Origin: Liopterus haemorrhoidalis
Taxonomy: Eukaryota > Arthropoda > Insecta > Coleoptera > Dytiscidae
Direction of reading: 5' to 3'
NCBI GenBank assembly: GCA_963971575.1
Contig: OZ020612.1
Span: 248,001 to 312,000 of the forward strand
Length of the DNA: 64,000 nucleotides
Shown here: positions 30,640 through 40,696 of the stretch, piece by piece
How the letters are laid out: the number at the start of each line of letters is the position of its first letter
How positions within the stretch are numbered: the first letter of the stretch is position 1
Position numbers and translations under genes: made by a program
The notes under the pieces: generated by a model
The model's database searches: none
Told to the model about the DNA's origin: nothing
The model's input: only the letters and a program-made list of their open reading frames with translations

Positions 30640-31870
30640 TATTGAATGTGGTCCACAACATAAAAGAGGTTACGACCCCAGACCTAGACGTTTAAATTTT
30701 CAAAAATGACAGCAATACATAGTTTTTTTTTGTTGCTCGATTATTTCCAACGTGCCCCATATTGTTGTCTTCTCTTCCACGGATTACTCTGACAAATTTT
30801 TTGAATCACACGTTAAAAATATTCACTGTTTTGTATTTATTGAACTACCGTAGAACAGTGGAAAGAGATTGTTATAAAAGTATTGTTATACAGGAGACAT
30901 GGAAAGACCAAGACAATTAACAGATCAAGATGGAAGATTTATATGAGTGAGATCAAATGTTGGAAGAACAGTGCCCTAAGAACAAGAAGATTTATTATAG
31001 AAATTATTTGTAATAAAAGTTATAAAACTTTTTGCGCACCTGTATTTTCCTTTCAAAACAGCCGAGCAGTCTTTCCAATTTGATCGTCAGACACCAAGTT
31101 TATGAGCAATTCAGGAAGATAGGCCTTATTAGAGATTTATAAAGGACGAATTTAAGGTAAAGCATTCATTTAACATAAAGCAATTTACACCCTGATAATA
31201 CGGTTTGTGAAAACGACATGCTAAACGTGACTTTCACCTAGTACCAGAAGTTAAGAAACGGTGACCTTATCTGTCGTATGCACCACTGCGGAAACTGTTT
31301 TATTTATAATTAGGGGAAGTGGATGAAGCAGGAGATGCTCCGAAAGAGTTTGACATTTTTATGAACGCAATTTAACTGGAAAGAACAGTTGACATTTATT
31401 TGTATCAGCGAGCAGACACAGCACATGTACTACTGCTTTGACATGCAGTAAATGTCAGACAAACAAACAAACTACAGAACGATTATTTCCTTTGAGATGT
31501 CCACTGCTCCTTCCTGTTCGTCCTTGCTCAATCCTGTTCGATCCTGTTCACTGCGGACCTACATAAAACTCCAATTTTCATAATAACCAGTAAAGATTTT
31601 ACTGACAAATTACACAGAGTGAGAGGATTTCATTTTTATTTATTGAGCATCGTAACTCTCTCGCAGATATCATTCCATATTATAGGGTAACAAACATTTT
31701 ACAGATATACATTATAAAACTTTAATTTTTCATTACGATACCCGAATAAAAGATATATACGTTTTACTGCTTCAAACAAAATTATTATAAACGAGAATGT
31801 TCATTGCATAACCCCTTTCACTCCAACCCCACCACCACCCGACTTAAAGGGATATTTTACTCGGGAAATT
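30640..31870. other. Unassigned region
   Basis: I see no recognisable gene or terminus. A loose tandem (CCTGTTCGTCCTTG, CAATCCTGTTCGATCCTGTT) lies at 31515-31550. Confidence 0.3.
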
Positions 31871-31876
31871 CGTTTT

Positions 31877-31945
31877 TATTTTAGGGAAATAAAGTACAGG
31901 AAACATTACTCGCAAGTATTCATTTTGGAAAATTATATTTAACCA
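31877..31945 (+). repeat. Direct repeat flanking HINE-B (partner 33088-33152)
   Basis: GGGAAATAAAGTACAGGAAA, CATTACTCGCAAGTATTCAT recurs as GGGAAGTTAAATACAGGAAA, CATTAGTCGCAGGTATCAAT on the far side of the HINE-B copy. Confidence 0.55.
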
Positions 31946-32049
31946 AACAAGTTTTCAAGTTTTTTACAATTAAATATTGGACAGCAAAATAAGGTCTTGC
32001 GGTTTTTCACAATTAAATATTCAACAACCAAATAAATTCATGAGTTTTT

Positions 32050-32103
32050 AGGATTTTGTAGGTATGACCAAAAAATCCTTATACCGTCATTTTGTCGTCT
32101 GGC

Positions 32104-32145
<42 letters not shown>

Positions 32146-33083
32146 ATTGTCTGTTTGTCTGTCTGTCTGTTTGTTTATCTGTCTGTCTGTCTGTCTGTCT
32201 GTCTGCCTGTTCGGTAAAAATTGTAGCCAAACGGCTAAGCCTAGAGAGTTGAAATTTGGGATGCTTATACAACTCTTTGACCTGCACATAGAAAAAATAC
32301 TAAAACATCTAAAAGACATATCCCACTAAATATATAAAGAAATATCTGCTCATCGAAAAAAAAAATATTTTTTTAAAATTCTGAGTAGGGTATCAAATGA
32401 AAGCCCTCAGTACGTGGATTACCGATCAATATTTTGTTTTTACAAAATAAATTATTTTGACGAGATTTTAGCCAAAATTGGGCAAAAAAAAATTTGTCCC
32501 ACATCCTGTAGCCCATATGGTTTAAACTAAAAATCTGAAATAATTCTAAGTATTGTACATTTGTGTGAACCGGAATAGTACAAAAAGAATTTTTAATCGG
32601 ATTATTTTTTCGAAAAATATAGAATTATGTGTCCTTAAAAAATATATTTTTTTAAAAAATAAATTGCATGGTATCAAAGTAAGACGTAAATTAAGGAACG
32701 GATAGTGGATTTTAAAATTTATTTATTAAAATATGATTTTTACTAAAATTTGCTAAAAGCCTCTTGCTTACACCCAGCGAAGTTAAACTAAAAATCGGAA
32801 AAAACTCTGAGTAACGTGAACCAGAATAGCACAACAGAAATTTCTATCTGGTTATTATTTTCAAAGTTATCTAATTTTATGCAACATACAATATTTATCT
32901 GACTGACTGGAGAACTGGGTCATGATGCAAGCACATCACGTTTTAATTACTCTTGTAAATATTTAATTTATTCTTTCAAGAGTTATCGAAATTTATGATT
33001 TTTTATATATACACACAATTTATTATCACTTACTAAATAGCTACTAAACCCTGAAATGTGTGTAAATTCACACTTCACATCAA
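32050..33083 (+). mobile_element. HINE-B, full-length copy
   Basis: A 1,034-bp copy. 5' end after five Ts: AGGATTTTGTAGGTATGACC. A long GTCT tract (32101-32208) follows, then TTCGGTAAAAATTGTAGCCA, AGTTGAAATTTGGGATGCTT, GGGTATCAAATGAAAGCCCT, CCTGTAGCCCATATGG and GTGTGAACCGGAATAG. 3' end: GCTACTAAACCCTGAAATGT, the GTGTG...CACAC hairpin, CTTCACATCA and a T-run. CTACTAAACCCT is complementary to the 5' AGGATTTTGTAG with mismatches. ORFs in the GTCT tract are artefacts. Confidence 0.85.
32101..32208. repeat. (GTCT)n microsatellite within HINE-B
   Basis: About 108 bases of GTCT with a few GTTT variants. This is the longest such tract in the window. Confidence 0.95.
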
Positions 33084-33087
33084 TTTT

Positions 33088-33152
33088 TATTAAAGGGAAG
33101 TTAAATACAGGAAACATTAGTCGCAGGTATCAATTTTGATAAAATATGAAAA
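33088..33152 (+). repeat. Direct repeat, right partner of 31877-31945
   Basis: See the left partner. It begins immediately after the HINE-B 3' end. Confidence 0.5.
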
Positions 33153-33159
33153 CATGGCA

Positions 33160-33560
33160 TGTTACAAATTCTGTGATAGAATTTTAGCGCTGTTTTGTTG
33201 GGAGCATGTAAGTAGAGGCCGTAAAAGTTATGCCCGTCATAAAAACAGTAACAGTTAATAATAACCGGCAGTTAACATCGGGACAGTTAAAAGCTCCATT
33301 ACATTGTGGCAGCATTCATTTCTCTCCTATGACTCCCCACCCACACCGCCACTACAGGCGAATTAAATTATTTTCACAATTCTCATGTCGATTGGAACGA
33401 TTTTTATTATTAATAAAATCGTTTTCATTTCTATTGAATGATTCATACAGTCGAATTCATTGTTGTCATTATTATTTAATTGTAGAAACGGGAACTGACT
33501 TAAATGAATAAAAGAAATTGAGACCATAGTATAGAAACCGTGTACGCAACTGGAATACGG
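33160..33560. other. Unassigned spacer before GC island
   Basis: No gene or repeat end was recognised. Confidence 0.3.
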
Positions 33561-33670
33561 TAACAGGTGACAGCGGCGGCGTGAGCTGCCTCCGGGCCGC
33601 CGGCGCTGGGGGCGGCCGCCTCTCGACACACCTGACAACCACCAACACACCGCTCTGATCATGTCTGCTT
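33560..33670. promoter_or_regulatory. GC-rich island, possible promoter or 5' exon
   Basis: About 110 bases rich in CG dinucleotides (GGCGGC, GCCGCCGGCGC) stand out sharply from the surrounding A+T-rich DNA. No transposon motif explains it. On the minus strand it contains the candidate start codon at 33662. It may be a CpG-rich promoter or untranslated exon, on either strand. Confidence 0.25.
33632..33662 (-). CDS. Speculative first exon in a GC-rich island
   Basis: A minus-strand ATG opens MIRAVCWWLS and reaches a CAG-GTGTGT donor with one base left over. That is the phase needed by the acceptor of the Tret1-like exon 9229-9481, and joining would give ...WWLS-ATLGAFSAG. The site lies in an unusually GC-rich island (about 33565-33660) in AT-rich surroundings, as often seen for promoters and 5' exons. 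The phase agreement has a one-in-three chance of being accidental, the peptide is too short to recognise, and the intron would be 24 kb. Treat it as a lead only. Confidence 0.15.
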
Positions 33671-33904
33671 GTTACCTGAATGACAACACGCACTCCTTCA
33701 CGTCACTGCCATCAATAGAAATTAGACAGACTTTTCAAGTGTTGACTCAACTCTGATTAATTTACAGAATATCTATCGCTTCAATGAAAGCGAAACATTC
33801 TCATGGATATGCCATTTAAACCGCCAGTCACTAATTAGTGGATTAAGGGTGAGATTCGACAATATTATTTCCTTGGATTATGAAACAATAGTATCATATA
33901 TTAT

Positions 33905-34165
33905 TATTGAGTAGTGAAAAGTAACAGACTTAGATGAATGGGGCACATAATGGAATAGAACACCAAGGAAGATATTAGAAAGTACCATAGGAGGCAAAAT
34001 GAGACAAGGTAGGCCAAGGACGAGATGGAAGGTAGAAGTTTGAAAGGACATAAATGAATGCAACATCAGCAACTGGAAGGAGGAGACGAAGGATAAAAAA
34101 GGATGGAGGAAAATTGTAAACCAAGCCATGGGCCAACTGAACCTGCAGAGCTAAATTATATATAT
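33905..34165 (+). pseudogene. RTE-like LINE 3' end
   Basis: The plus strand reads WNRTPRKILESTIGGKMRQG, RPRTRWKVEV, a stop, KDINECNISNWKEETKDKKG and WRKIVNQAMG, the ...RKILE...GKR..GRPR.RW...V..D+....NW+E.A.D+..WR.IV.QA pattern ending RTE-like polymerases. A short TA/TTA tail follows at 34156-34175. Confidence 0.75.
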
Positions 34166-34180
34166 ATATATTATTACGAT

Positions 34181-34312
34181 GGGGTTTGTCAGGGTCTTGA
34201 CAAGCGTCCATTATTATTATTATTATTGGGTTTGTCAGGTCTTGACAAGCGTTCATTATTATTATTAGTATTATTATTATGGGGTTTGTCAGGTCTTGAC
34301 AAGCGTCCACTA
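34181..34312 (+). repeat. Three-copy tandem repeat with (ATT)n spacers
   Basis: GGGTTTGTCAGGTCTTGACA, AGCGTCCA is repeated three times, each followed by ATT trinucleotides of different length. The last copy runs into a unique segment (34313-34490) that itself ends in (ATT)n (34494-34540). This pattern would fit stacked, severely truncated copies of one LINE or SINE 3' end. Confidence 0.7.
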
Positions 34313-34510
34313 ATCTCAAACTTCAGCAACCTTTTGAGCCGCGTCATACTAGAGACTAGTGGAGCTAAATACACACGACTGCATCCCAAACCCTGGCGAT
34401 ATGCAGCCGCGGAAATTACGCCAGATCCAGTGCCCGCACAATGCGGAGCGACCCGAGCAGCACTGCTTTCTGCATCCTGCAGATCAAAAGCCTATTATTA
34501 TTATTATTAA

Positions 34511-34541
<31 letters not shown>

Positions 34542-34545
34542 CGAG
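34313..34545 (+). repeat. LINE/SINE-like 3' segment with ATT tail
   Basis: A GC-richer segment (for example GCAGCCGCGGAAATTACGCC and CGCACAATGCGGAGCGACCC) ends in (ATT)n. It continues the tandem unit upstream. It probably represents the longest copy of that retroelement's 3' region. Confidence 0.45.
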
Positions 34546-34970
34546 TTTCATAAGACGATGTATTGTCACTCGAGTTGTTTGGAGTACGACGAGCGAAACG
34601 AGAAGTGCTCCAAAGAAACAAGTGTGATAATACTTCATACAAAACGAGCATGATATACTATTTTTATGCTCTGCATATTTTATAAAAATTTTAAAATTTC
34701 ATTTATAAAAAAATCGGAATACAATTTAGGTATTTTTCTGAAATGCGGTCACCATAGCAACAATGTATAAAAAAGTCAATTATACAAAAGTAAATTATTT
34801 TTGGACCGCAGAAAATTGACGTAAAGTGTGAATTTTCGCACATTTTAGGATGTCGTGGGAATCTATTAAGTGATGTCTGCGATAGTTTTTGAGCATATTT
34901 TTTGCTGTAATCTCGTCAAAATTAAAAGTTTTAAAAAAATATATTTTCATCTAATATCAATAATCTAGAG

Positions 34971-35911
34971 CAGAGGTTCTCAAACTTTTTTATTCGCGTA
35001 CCACTTATGTGAATAAACAGTCGCGTATCATTGACAGATCTAGATCGAGGCTAAATCACATTTTGACAATGTTGTCTAAAAAATAAATCGGTCGTTCATA
35101 TCTACAAACTAATTCACATTTCAAAGGGTTTCCAAATAACAGCCTACTATGCTCCCTTTAAAAACAAATAATCTTGGCCCCTCCCTCCCTTATTTTATAA
35201 AGTAATACAGACACATTTTTAAATGGTAAAAAATGGTAATATTTCTAAAAGAAATTCACATATCAGAAAATAATAAGCTTCGTTAAACTTCGCGCACTAT
35301 TCCTCGACGCGTTTCCCAGTTTGGAAATCGCTGGACAAAACAGAATTAATTCAACGTTTTTTTTATATTTTTTATGATAATACACTTACCAAGTTTAGTG
35401 AGAAAGATGAAGCTTCAAGCTTGAAACAATGAGAGTTGAGTCGATAGTTAATTTGTTGCAAAATTTATTTTTTATGGTCACCATGGAAGAAAATCCGGTT
35501 TCGCAAAGATAAAAATAATGAAAAACAACAATGCTTTTCTGGTCAATTCGGGATATTCGGTTTTAACCTTAAACCAAAACTCATCAAGTTTAGAATCACT
35601 AAACTCAATTTTCAAACCTCCATCACAAGATAGTTCTATCAACGACTCTTTATCGGTCTTACTGATGGTTGGTGGAATATTTTCAATAATAGATGGGTTC
35701 CGTATCCACAGCATTTCGGAATAGTCTTCTTGGAAATATTTTTTAAAAGCTTCAGAAAGCATTGGACAATGGAGTTAGATGTTATTAATGAACTCAAATT
35801 TAACTTTAATTTCGTGCTCAAACACAAAACTTGTCTGTGTCTGCTTGCGTACCACCACTAGATGCTTCGCGTACCACTAGTGGTACGCGTACAATAGTTT
35901 GAGAACCGCTG
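34971..35911. mobile_element. 941-bp hAT element, perfect 8-bp duplication
   Basis: The ends are CAGAGGTTCTCAAACTTTTT and, from the right, CAGCGGTTCTCAAACTATTG. Subterminal GCGTACCACTT and CGTACCACTAGTGGTACGCG repeats follow. ATCTAGAG is duplicated exactly (34963-34970 and 35912-35919). The interior keeps a hAT transposase fragment on the minus strand. Confidence 0.95.
35478..35762 (-). pseudogene. hAT (ZBED/FAM200-like) transposase C-terminal fragment
   Basis: It reads SEAFKKYFQEDYSEMLWIRN, PSIIENIPP, DKESLIELSCDGGLKIEFSD, SKLDEFWFKVKTEYPELTRK and ALLFF, matching the conserved WVRNPF...LIELSSDG.LK.EF....L..FW...+.EYP.L..KAL block of this hAT branch. It lacks the zinc finger and RNase H-like core, so it is inactive. 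Confidence 0.8.
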
Positions 35912-36199
35912 ATCTAGAGCTTTCATTTAATACCCCAGTTAAAATTTAAAAAAATCATGTATGTTCATGAATTTTAACGAGTTAAGTGTTTTAAGTTGAG
36001 TTTTGCCTAATTCGGGTCAAAACAACATGTAAAAACATATCATTTTAACTTGAGTTAGAGATAACTCTAGTTAAACATTTAACTCGTTCTTTGGCAATCA
36101 GTGAGTAAAAGAACCGTAAATGGATGCCAAATTGCAGCTTACTAGATTCAGCCGTTTAGCTACGATTTCTATCGTACAGAGAGACACGTGAGTTCTTTG

Positions 36200-36975
36200 A
36201 TTATTGGTAAGAAACATTGAAAAGTTTTGATGCGATGTGTGTTTTTGGGGCAGTTTGAACGGAGCGGTCAATTGCCCCAAATTCTCCAGCCCTGTGTAAC
36301 GGCAGCGGTAGTGAACGCTACTCACGAGACGTGAAACTCGAGCAGGACCAATCTGAATCCATGAACTAACTCCACTAAAGAATCAATACTGAATACGTTC
36401 CGTTCTGTTCCGTCCGTACATATACACGCTCTGTCCTCCAGCCACTGCCACTGTGTCCTCCAGCCCTGGCCCATCACGATCACGATCACGATCACGGACA
36501 TGACATTCTTCCCTCCAATATCATTTCCAAAATGCCTCCTTTGAAAACTTAGCCCTGCGCTTCAAACATATCTACACTTTACATTCCAAACTGATTTATA
36601 TCAATGCTCGCACGATACGGGGGGGGGGGGCAGCGGCGGACACCTCTTGCTAAACTTTTTATTGCATCCCTTCTTCTCTGCTTCTGTATCCCTTCGTTTG
36701 TTCTGTAACGGTCATTTGAAAAGATCGCGACCACATAATACAACAGAAAACTTTATCTGTGTCCAGATTTATCAATTCTCAAACCACGCTGAGATTACTT
36801 TATTTAAAAAAGATTTTATAAAAAACCTGATATTTTATACCTGTTTATAAGACAGGTATAGCAATACAATACAGCAAATAAAATTTTTACTTAACAACCA
36901 AAAGCGCCAAAATATGTGAATTTTAAGAGAGGTTCTGGTCCGACCAATTAGTTACCATCTTACCTAACTATTAAA
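36200..36975. other. Unassigned region with microsatellite
   Basis: It contains (CACGAT)n at 36474-36497 and a ten-base G-run near 36620. No recognised gene. Confidence 0.35.
36474..36497. repeat. (CACGAT)n microsatellite
   Basis: Four consecutive ATCACG units. Confidence 0.9.
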
Positions 36976-36990
36976 CTCTTAGATAGAGTA

Positions 36991-37191
36991 ACCAACGGAG
37001 TGGCCGATCTCGTTAAACGTGCAGTTCGGACTGGTGAAAACAGTCTGAATTGTGAGGGTGCTGGTTCGATTCTACGTTGGTGATATTATTCGGGCGAGAA
37101 TAATATGTTAACATTACTCGCCCCCTGGCATCGGCGATTAGCCTCGTTGCAGAAACAGACCGATGTAAAATAAATAAAATAATAATATTAA
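36991..37191 (+). mobile_element. tRNA(Leu/Ser)-like SINE with 12-bp duplication
   Basis: The head ACGGAGTGGCCGATCTCGTT matches the A box region of Leu/Ser tRNAs. TGCTGGTTCGATTCTACG carries box B. The body CCCCTGGCATCGGCGATTAG, CCTCGTTGCAGAAACAGACC and an A/T-rich tail (AAATAAATAAAATAATAATA) follow. TTAGATAGAGTA flanks both sides (36979-36990 and 37192-37203). It would be transcribed by RNA polymerase III from the internal boxes. The 3' part recurs inverted at 63594-63670. Confidence 0.88.
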
Positions 37192-37228
37192 TTAGATAGA
37201 GTATGTTGGAGCAAAAAAAGGTAGCCAT

Positions 37229-38093
37229 TAAATATATTTATTTTTAAATTAGGTCTCCTATTTTATTGAAAATTGGTACAAATATGTATTTTTGGTCATA
37301 GATTAATAAAATTAGTTCCATTTTGAAGTTTGAGCAAAAGTTTGGGAGTTATAGGCAAAAAACTGACCCAAATCGGCTCCAACTCAAACTAAGAAAACAT
37401 GATTTTTTAAAATATTTTTCTCATTATCGTCACCTCAAAATTATCTGAAAACTATTTTGGCTCAAATCGGAATCAATATCATCATCATTTTGGTTAAATA
37501 AAAATTTGGAATCTTATTGGAAAATTTGTATCATTATAAATATTTGGCCTTAGATTACTAATATATAAACATTTTAAAGTTATGGTCTAAAATCTTGACA
37601 TTTTCGGCAAAACAAGTATGAAACCAGTGGCGAAAGGAGACCTCCGCTAGACTTGCTCTCCCATAAAGAAAAATAATAAAAAAAAACCTTTTTTTTTAAT
37701 TTAAAAAAATATTTAGGTAAATCTTCAAAAATACATCAAATTATGTCCTATACAATTTTTTGTCCAAGGCTTGGTTTACTAGTTACGATTTTTTTTTTAA
37801 TTTTAAAGTTTAATAACTTTTCTGGTTTCGGATTTTAATAAAAAACAATGGGGTTTTTCCCAATTATTAGAAGAATTTTTTAGTACCAGAACGAACTCTT
37901 TAAGTTAAACCGTTTTTGAGTTATCGGTTATACACACAGACACACACACAGACACATACGGACGGCACTTCGAAAATAGTTTTTTTCGATTCCCTTGACC
38001 ATGAAACGTGGTCATCCGTCAAAATCTCGACATCGAAAATTTTCGCGATTACAATACTTGCCCCTTATATATTAAGGTCGAGCAAGTAAAAAG
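37229..38093 (-). mobile_element. Family C repeat with HINE-like 5' end
   Basis: The right end TACTTGCCCCTTATATATTA, AGGTCGAGCAAGT, A-run parallels the HINE-A 5' end (CCTCCCTTATATATGTTGGC, GGTCGGT, A-run). It is preceded by TCAAAATCTCGACATCGAAA and a GACA/CACA-rich stretch (37933-37965). The left part (AAAATTGGTACAAATATGTA, TTAATAAAATTAGTTCCATT) reappears complemented at 52310-52440. The left terminus is not defined. Confidence 0.6.
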
Positions 38094-38099
38094 AGAGTC

Positions 38100-38830
38100 C
38101 ACATATATATACTACTACTTTTTTCTTAAACAGCACTTTTAGTCTCATAGTTGATGTAATTCTGGCAAGTTAAAGATTTTTGACTTGCCGTCATTGTTTA
38201 GTAGTCTATAGTTAGGTCGTGAAGTTTCCAAATGAGTGTGGTATGTCGAACAATGAATGTATCGCGATAATAATGAAAGATGTGTCCGTGCGTCATAAAT
38301 AAGCGGCGATGAAGGTGGGCGGGAAGGAGCTGGTCCGCAGTCCACAGCCCGAATGTATACAGCCGGTCGTCCTTGTTTGTTATTCCTCGGCATGTTGTAT
38401 AGCTCCTGATGAGGGTTAAATATATTTAATATAAGCGTAAGCCCTGCAATTAAAAGGAATCCCTTTTTATTTGTCCGTAAAGCGACTGTAAATTCTGCTT
38501 TCATTTACTTTGCTGTTGCGATTGTAAATTCTCCGGCTTAAATAAATAGCGCATTCACATTCAAAAACATCATCCCCTGCTAACAACACCCCGCTACTCC
38601 CTTACTTGCCCCTCCCCCCATCCACCAAGGCACGCAATTACACTTACAACCATGCCGGAATATTCTTACTGTTTTATCTAATAGTATTATGTTTACAACT
38701 TAGTTAGCACGACATTATTGTGCTAGAGAATATGGACAGGTTATTAATGACCCCCCCCCCAACTCTTCTACAGAGTGATAATTTTGAGATGCCATATAGC
38801 AGGGCTGTTCAACCTTTTTGTATCTGGTAT
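38100..38830. other. Unassigned region
   Basis: It includes a C-run (38750-38760). No coding or repeat signal was identified. Confidence 0.3.
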
Positions 38831-38839
38831 CTACTTTTT

Positions 38840-39826
38840 AGGGTTTTGTAGGTATGACCAAAAAACCCTTATACCGTCATTTTGTCGCCTGTCTGTTCGA
38901 TAAAAATTGTAGCCAAACGGCTAAACCTAGAGAGTTGAAATTTGGCATGCTTATACAACTCTTTGACCCGCCCATAGGAAAAATACTAAAACATCTAAAA
39001 AACATATCCCCCTAAAAATATAAACAAATATCTGCTCGTCGAAAAAAAGTTTTTTTTTTAATTCTGAGTAGGGTATCAAATGAAAGTACGTGGATTAACT
39101 ATCAAAATTTTATTTTTGCAAAATAAATTATTAAGAAGCGATTTTTGTCAAAATTGTCGCAAAAAAATGTTGGCCTACACCCTGTAGCCCAGTTGGTTTA
39201 AACTAAAAATCTAAAAGAAATTGTAAGTAATGTACATTTGTGTGAACCGGAATAGTATACTAGAAATTTTTGATAAGATTATGTATTCGGAAAATAACGT
39301 ATTTTTTGTGTTTTTGCTTGAACACGTAAAATATTTAATAACTTATTCTTTGATAGTGTAATAGCTATACACTAGCATGCTCGCGTTCCAATTTGCAAAC
39401 TAAAGATCGCTCAGCTCTCCTGGCCATTTTATTTTATCTGTTTTTTTTTTGCATTTTCATTATGTTTAAATTATTTTTTCAAAATTCTAGTTATATTTGG
39501 GTAAATTTAATAACTAGTGGAAATTGTTGAAATTGAATACACGAAATCAGAGTTATTTATTATTAATACAGAAGGGAGTTATGACTTCAAACAACCAATG
39601 GAAGCCATAGGTACAATTTTCAAAACTTAAAGAACCTTGCTATATATATATATATAAAAAAAAATACTGCACATATTTAGAAACCTAAATAATGGTATTA
39701 GACATTGGAATTAAAATTAACAAATATTATAACATAAAATTTGTTTTAGCATCCTAAATAATCATCATTCACTTACTAAATACCTGCGAAACCCTGAAAT
39801 GTGTGAAAATTCACACTTCACATCAG
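38840..39826 (+). mobile_element. HINE-B, full-length copy carrying the HINE-A empty site
   Basis: A 987-bp copy. 5' end after Ts: AGGGTTTTGTAGGTATGACC. The microsatellite is reduced to CTGTCTGTTCG. Conserved internal blocks match 32050-33083. A tRNA-like segment lies at 39370-39430. 3' end: TACCTGCGAAACCCTGAAAT, hairpin GTGTGAAAATTCACAC, TTCACATCAG and Ts. TACCTGCGAAACCCT is complementary to AGGGTTTTGTAGGTA at 13 of 15 positions. At about 39650-39665 it lacks the HINE-A present in 767-1979. Confidence 0.87.
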
Positions 39827-39829
39827 TTT

Positions 39830-40640
39830 TTAAATTGTCTTTTTCTCGTCTAAGGTATACATATTTAATCCTGCTCATATGTATTTATAAGAAAGAATAT
39901 AAGAACCATTCATATTAAAATAAAACGTTTGATGTGTGTTTTGCGAGTGTAGAGGAAGATTTGTTGAAAAATCTAGTTTGTGTGTCGGCTCTGGTTGCTG
40001 TAGGTAATTAGCATTCAGGACAGTTAAGTTTGCATTGATTTAAGAATTTCCTTCTCCCAGCACGACACTTAATAAATTTAAGGAAACAACTCTGCTGTGT
40101 TGTGAATATATAAAAATTTACAAACTTTAACTAAACAACTTTAGAACGCCACAACAATAAATTCACTTTATTATCATTGTACAGGGCGAAACATAACTTA
40201 CATAACATGGCTGCAACATAACATTTTTATATATTATACACATATAATATACTTCCAGTTTCAAAGCGTGTTTCCTGCAAATGAACTGTGGGCGCTGGAT
40301 CAACACCAACTTAGGCGGTTGAAATGGCTGATAAAGGTGTAGAAAGACCTAACTTATCTGAAACGAATGACGCAGGCATACAAACCGTTGCTCTACGTAC
40401 ATTCGGCGGTCAACTTCAGAGCTGATTTAGACAAGTGATGGAGTTACTTAGTTGAATTTAGTGATAGAGTGTTTCAGACGAATTTAGCAAATACCAATTT
40501 AATTAATACCTAGTTTAGAATACCCTGTGTTATACCGAAAACTGTGGATTAACAGTAGTATATGTACAGGTGCAGTGGCGCACCCAGGAGGGTGCCCCCC
40601 CCCCCCAATGAGGATTGAAATACCAATTTAATCACCATGG
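39830..40640. other. Unassigned region
   Basis: A hAT-like opening (CAGTGGCGCACCCAGGAGGG, 40573) with a C-run may be a terminus fragment. Otherwise I see no feature. Confidence 0.3.
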
Positions 40641-40650
40641 TTTTAGGTAA

Positions 40651-40693
<43 letters not shown>
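40651..40693. repeat. (TA)n microsatellite, target of a MITE
   Basis: Alternating TA with one TG interruption. The Tigger-type MITE 40694-41278 is inserted at its right edge. Confidence 0.95.

Positions 40694-40696
<3 letters not shown>

Larger units (their letters stand above)
34818..36195 (-). mobile_element. HINE-B copy interrupted by a hAT
   Basis: The 3' end at the left reads TTGACGTAAAGTGTGAATTT, TCGCACATTTTAGG. The internal block GCTTTCATTTAATACCCC and then CCAAATTGCAGCTTACTAGA, TTCAGCCGTTTAGCTACGAT resume after 35919. The element is split at 34970/35912 by the hAT. The 5' terminus is not recognisable. Sequence CATTTAACTCG and nearby (36000-36090) is AT-rich filler. Confidence 0.65.

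Noticed and set aside
32101..32208. Regular short repeats resembling a repeat array, with Cys-Leu-Ser-Val and Thr-Asp-Arg-Gln ORFs on both strands
   Set aside because: It is a (GTCT)n microsatellite internal to HINE-B. The ORFs are its translation, not genes, and there are no spacers as in a CRISPR array. The same applies to the tracts at 18.8, 22.9, 28.9 and 55.3 kb.
35478..35762. A host ZBED/FAM200-like gene
   Set aside because: The fragment lies within a 941-bp hAT with perfect target duplications and lacks the rest of the protein, so it is a transposon relic.
38840..39826. HINE-B as an LTR retrotransposon or LINE
   Set aside because: No long direct repeats, primer-binding site, polyA or reverse transcriptase was found. 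Copies keep both ends and the same internal order without coding capacity.
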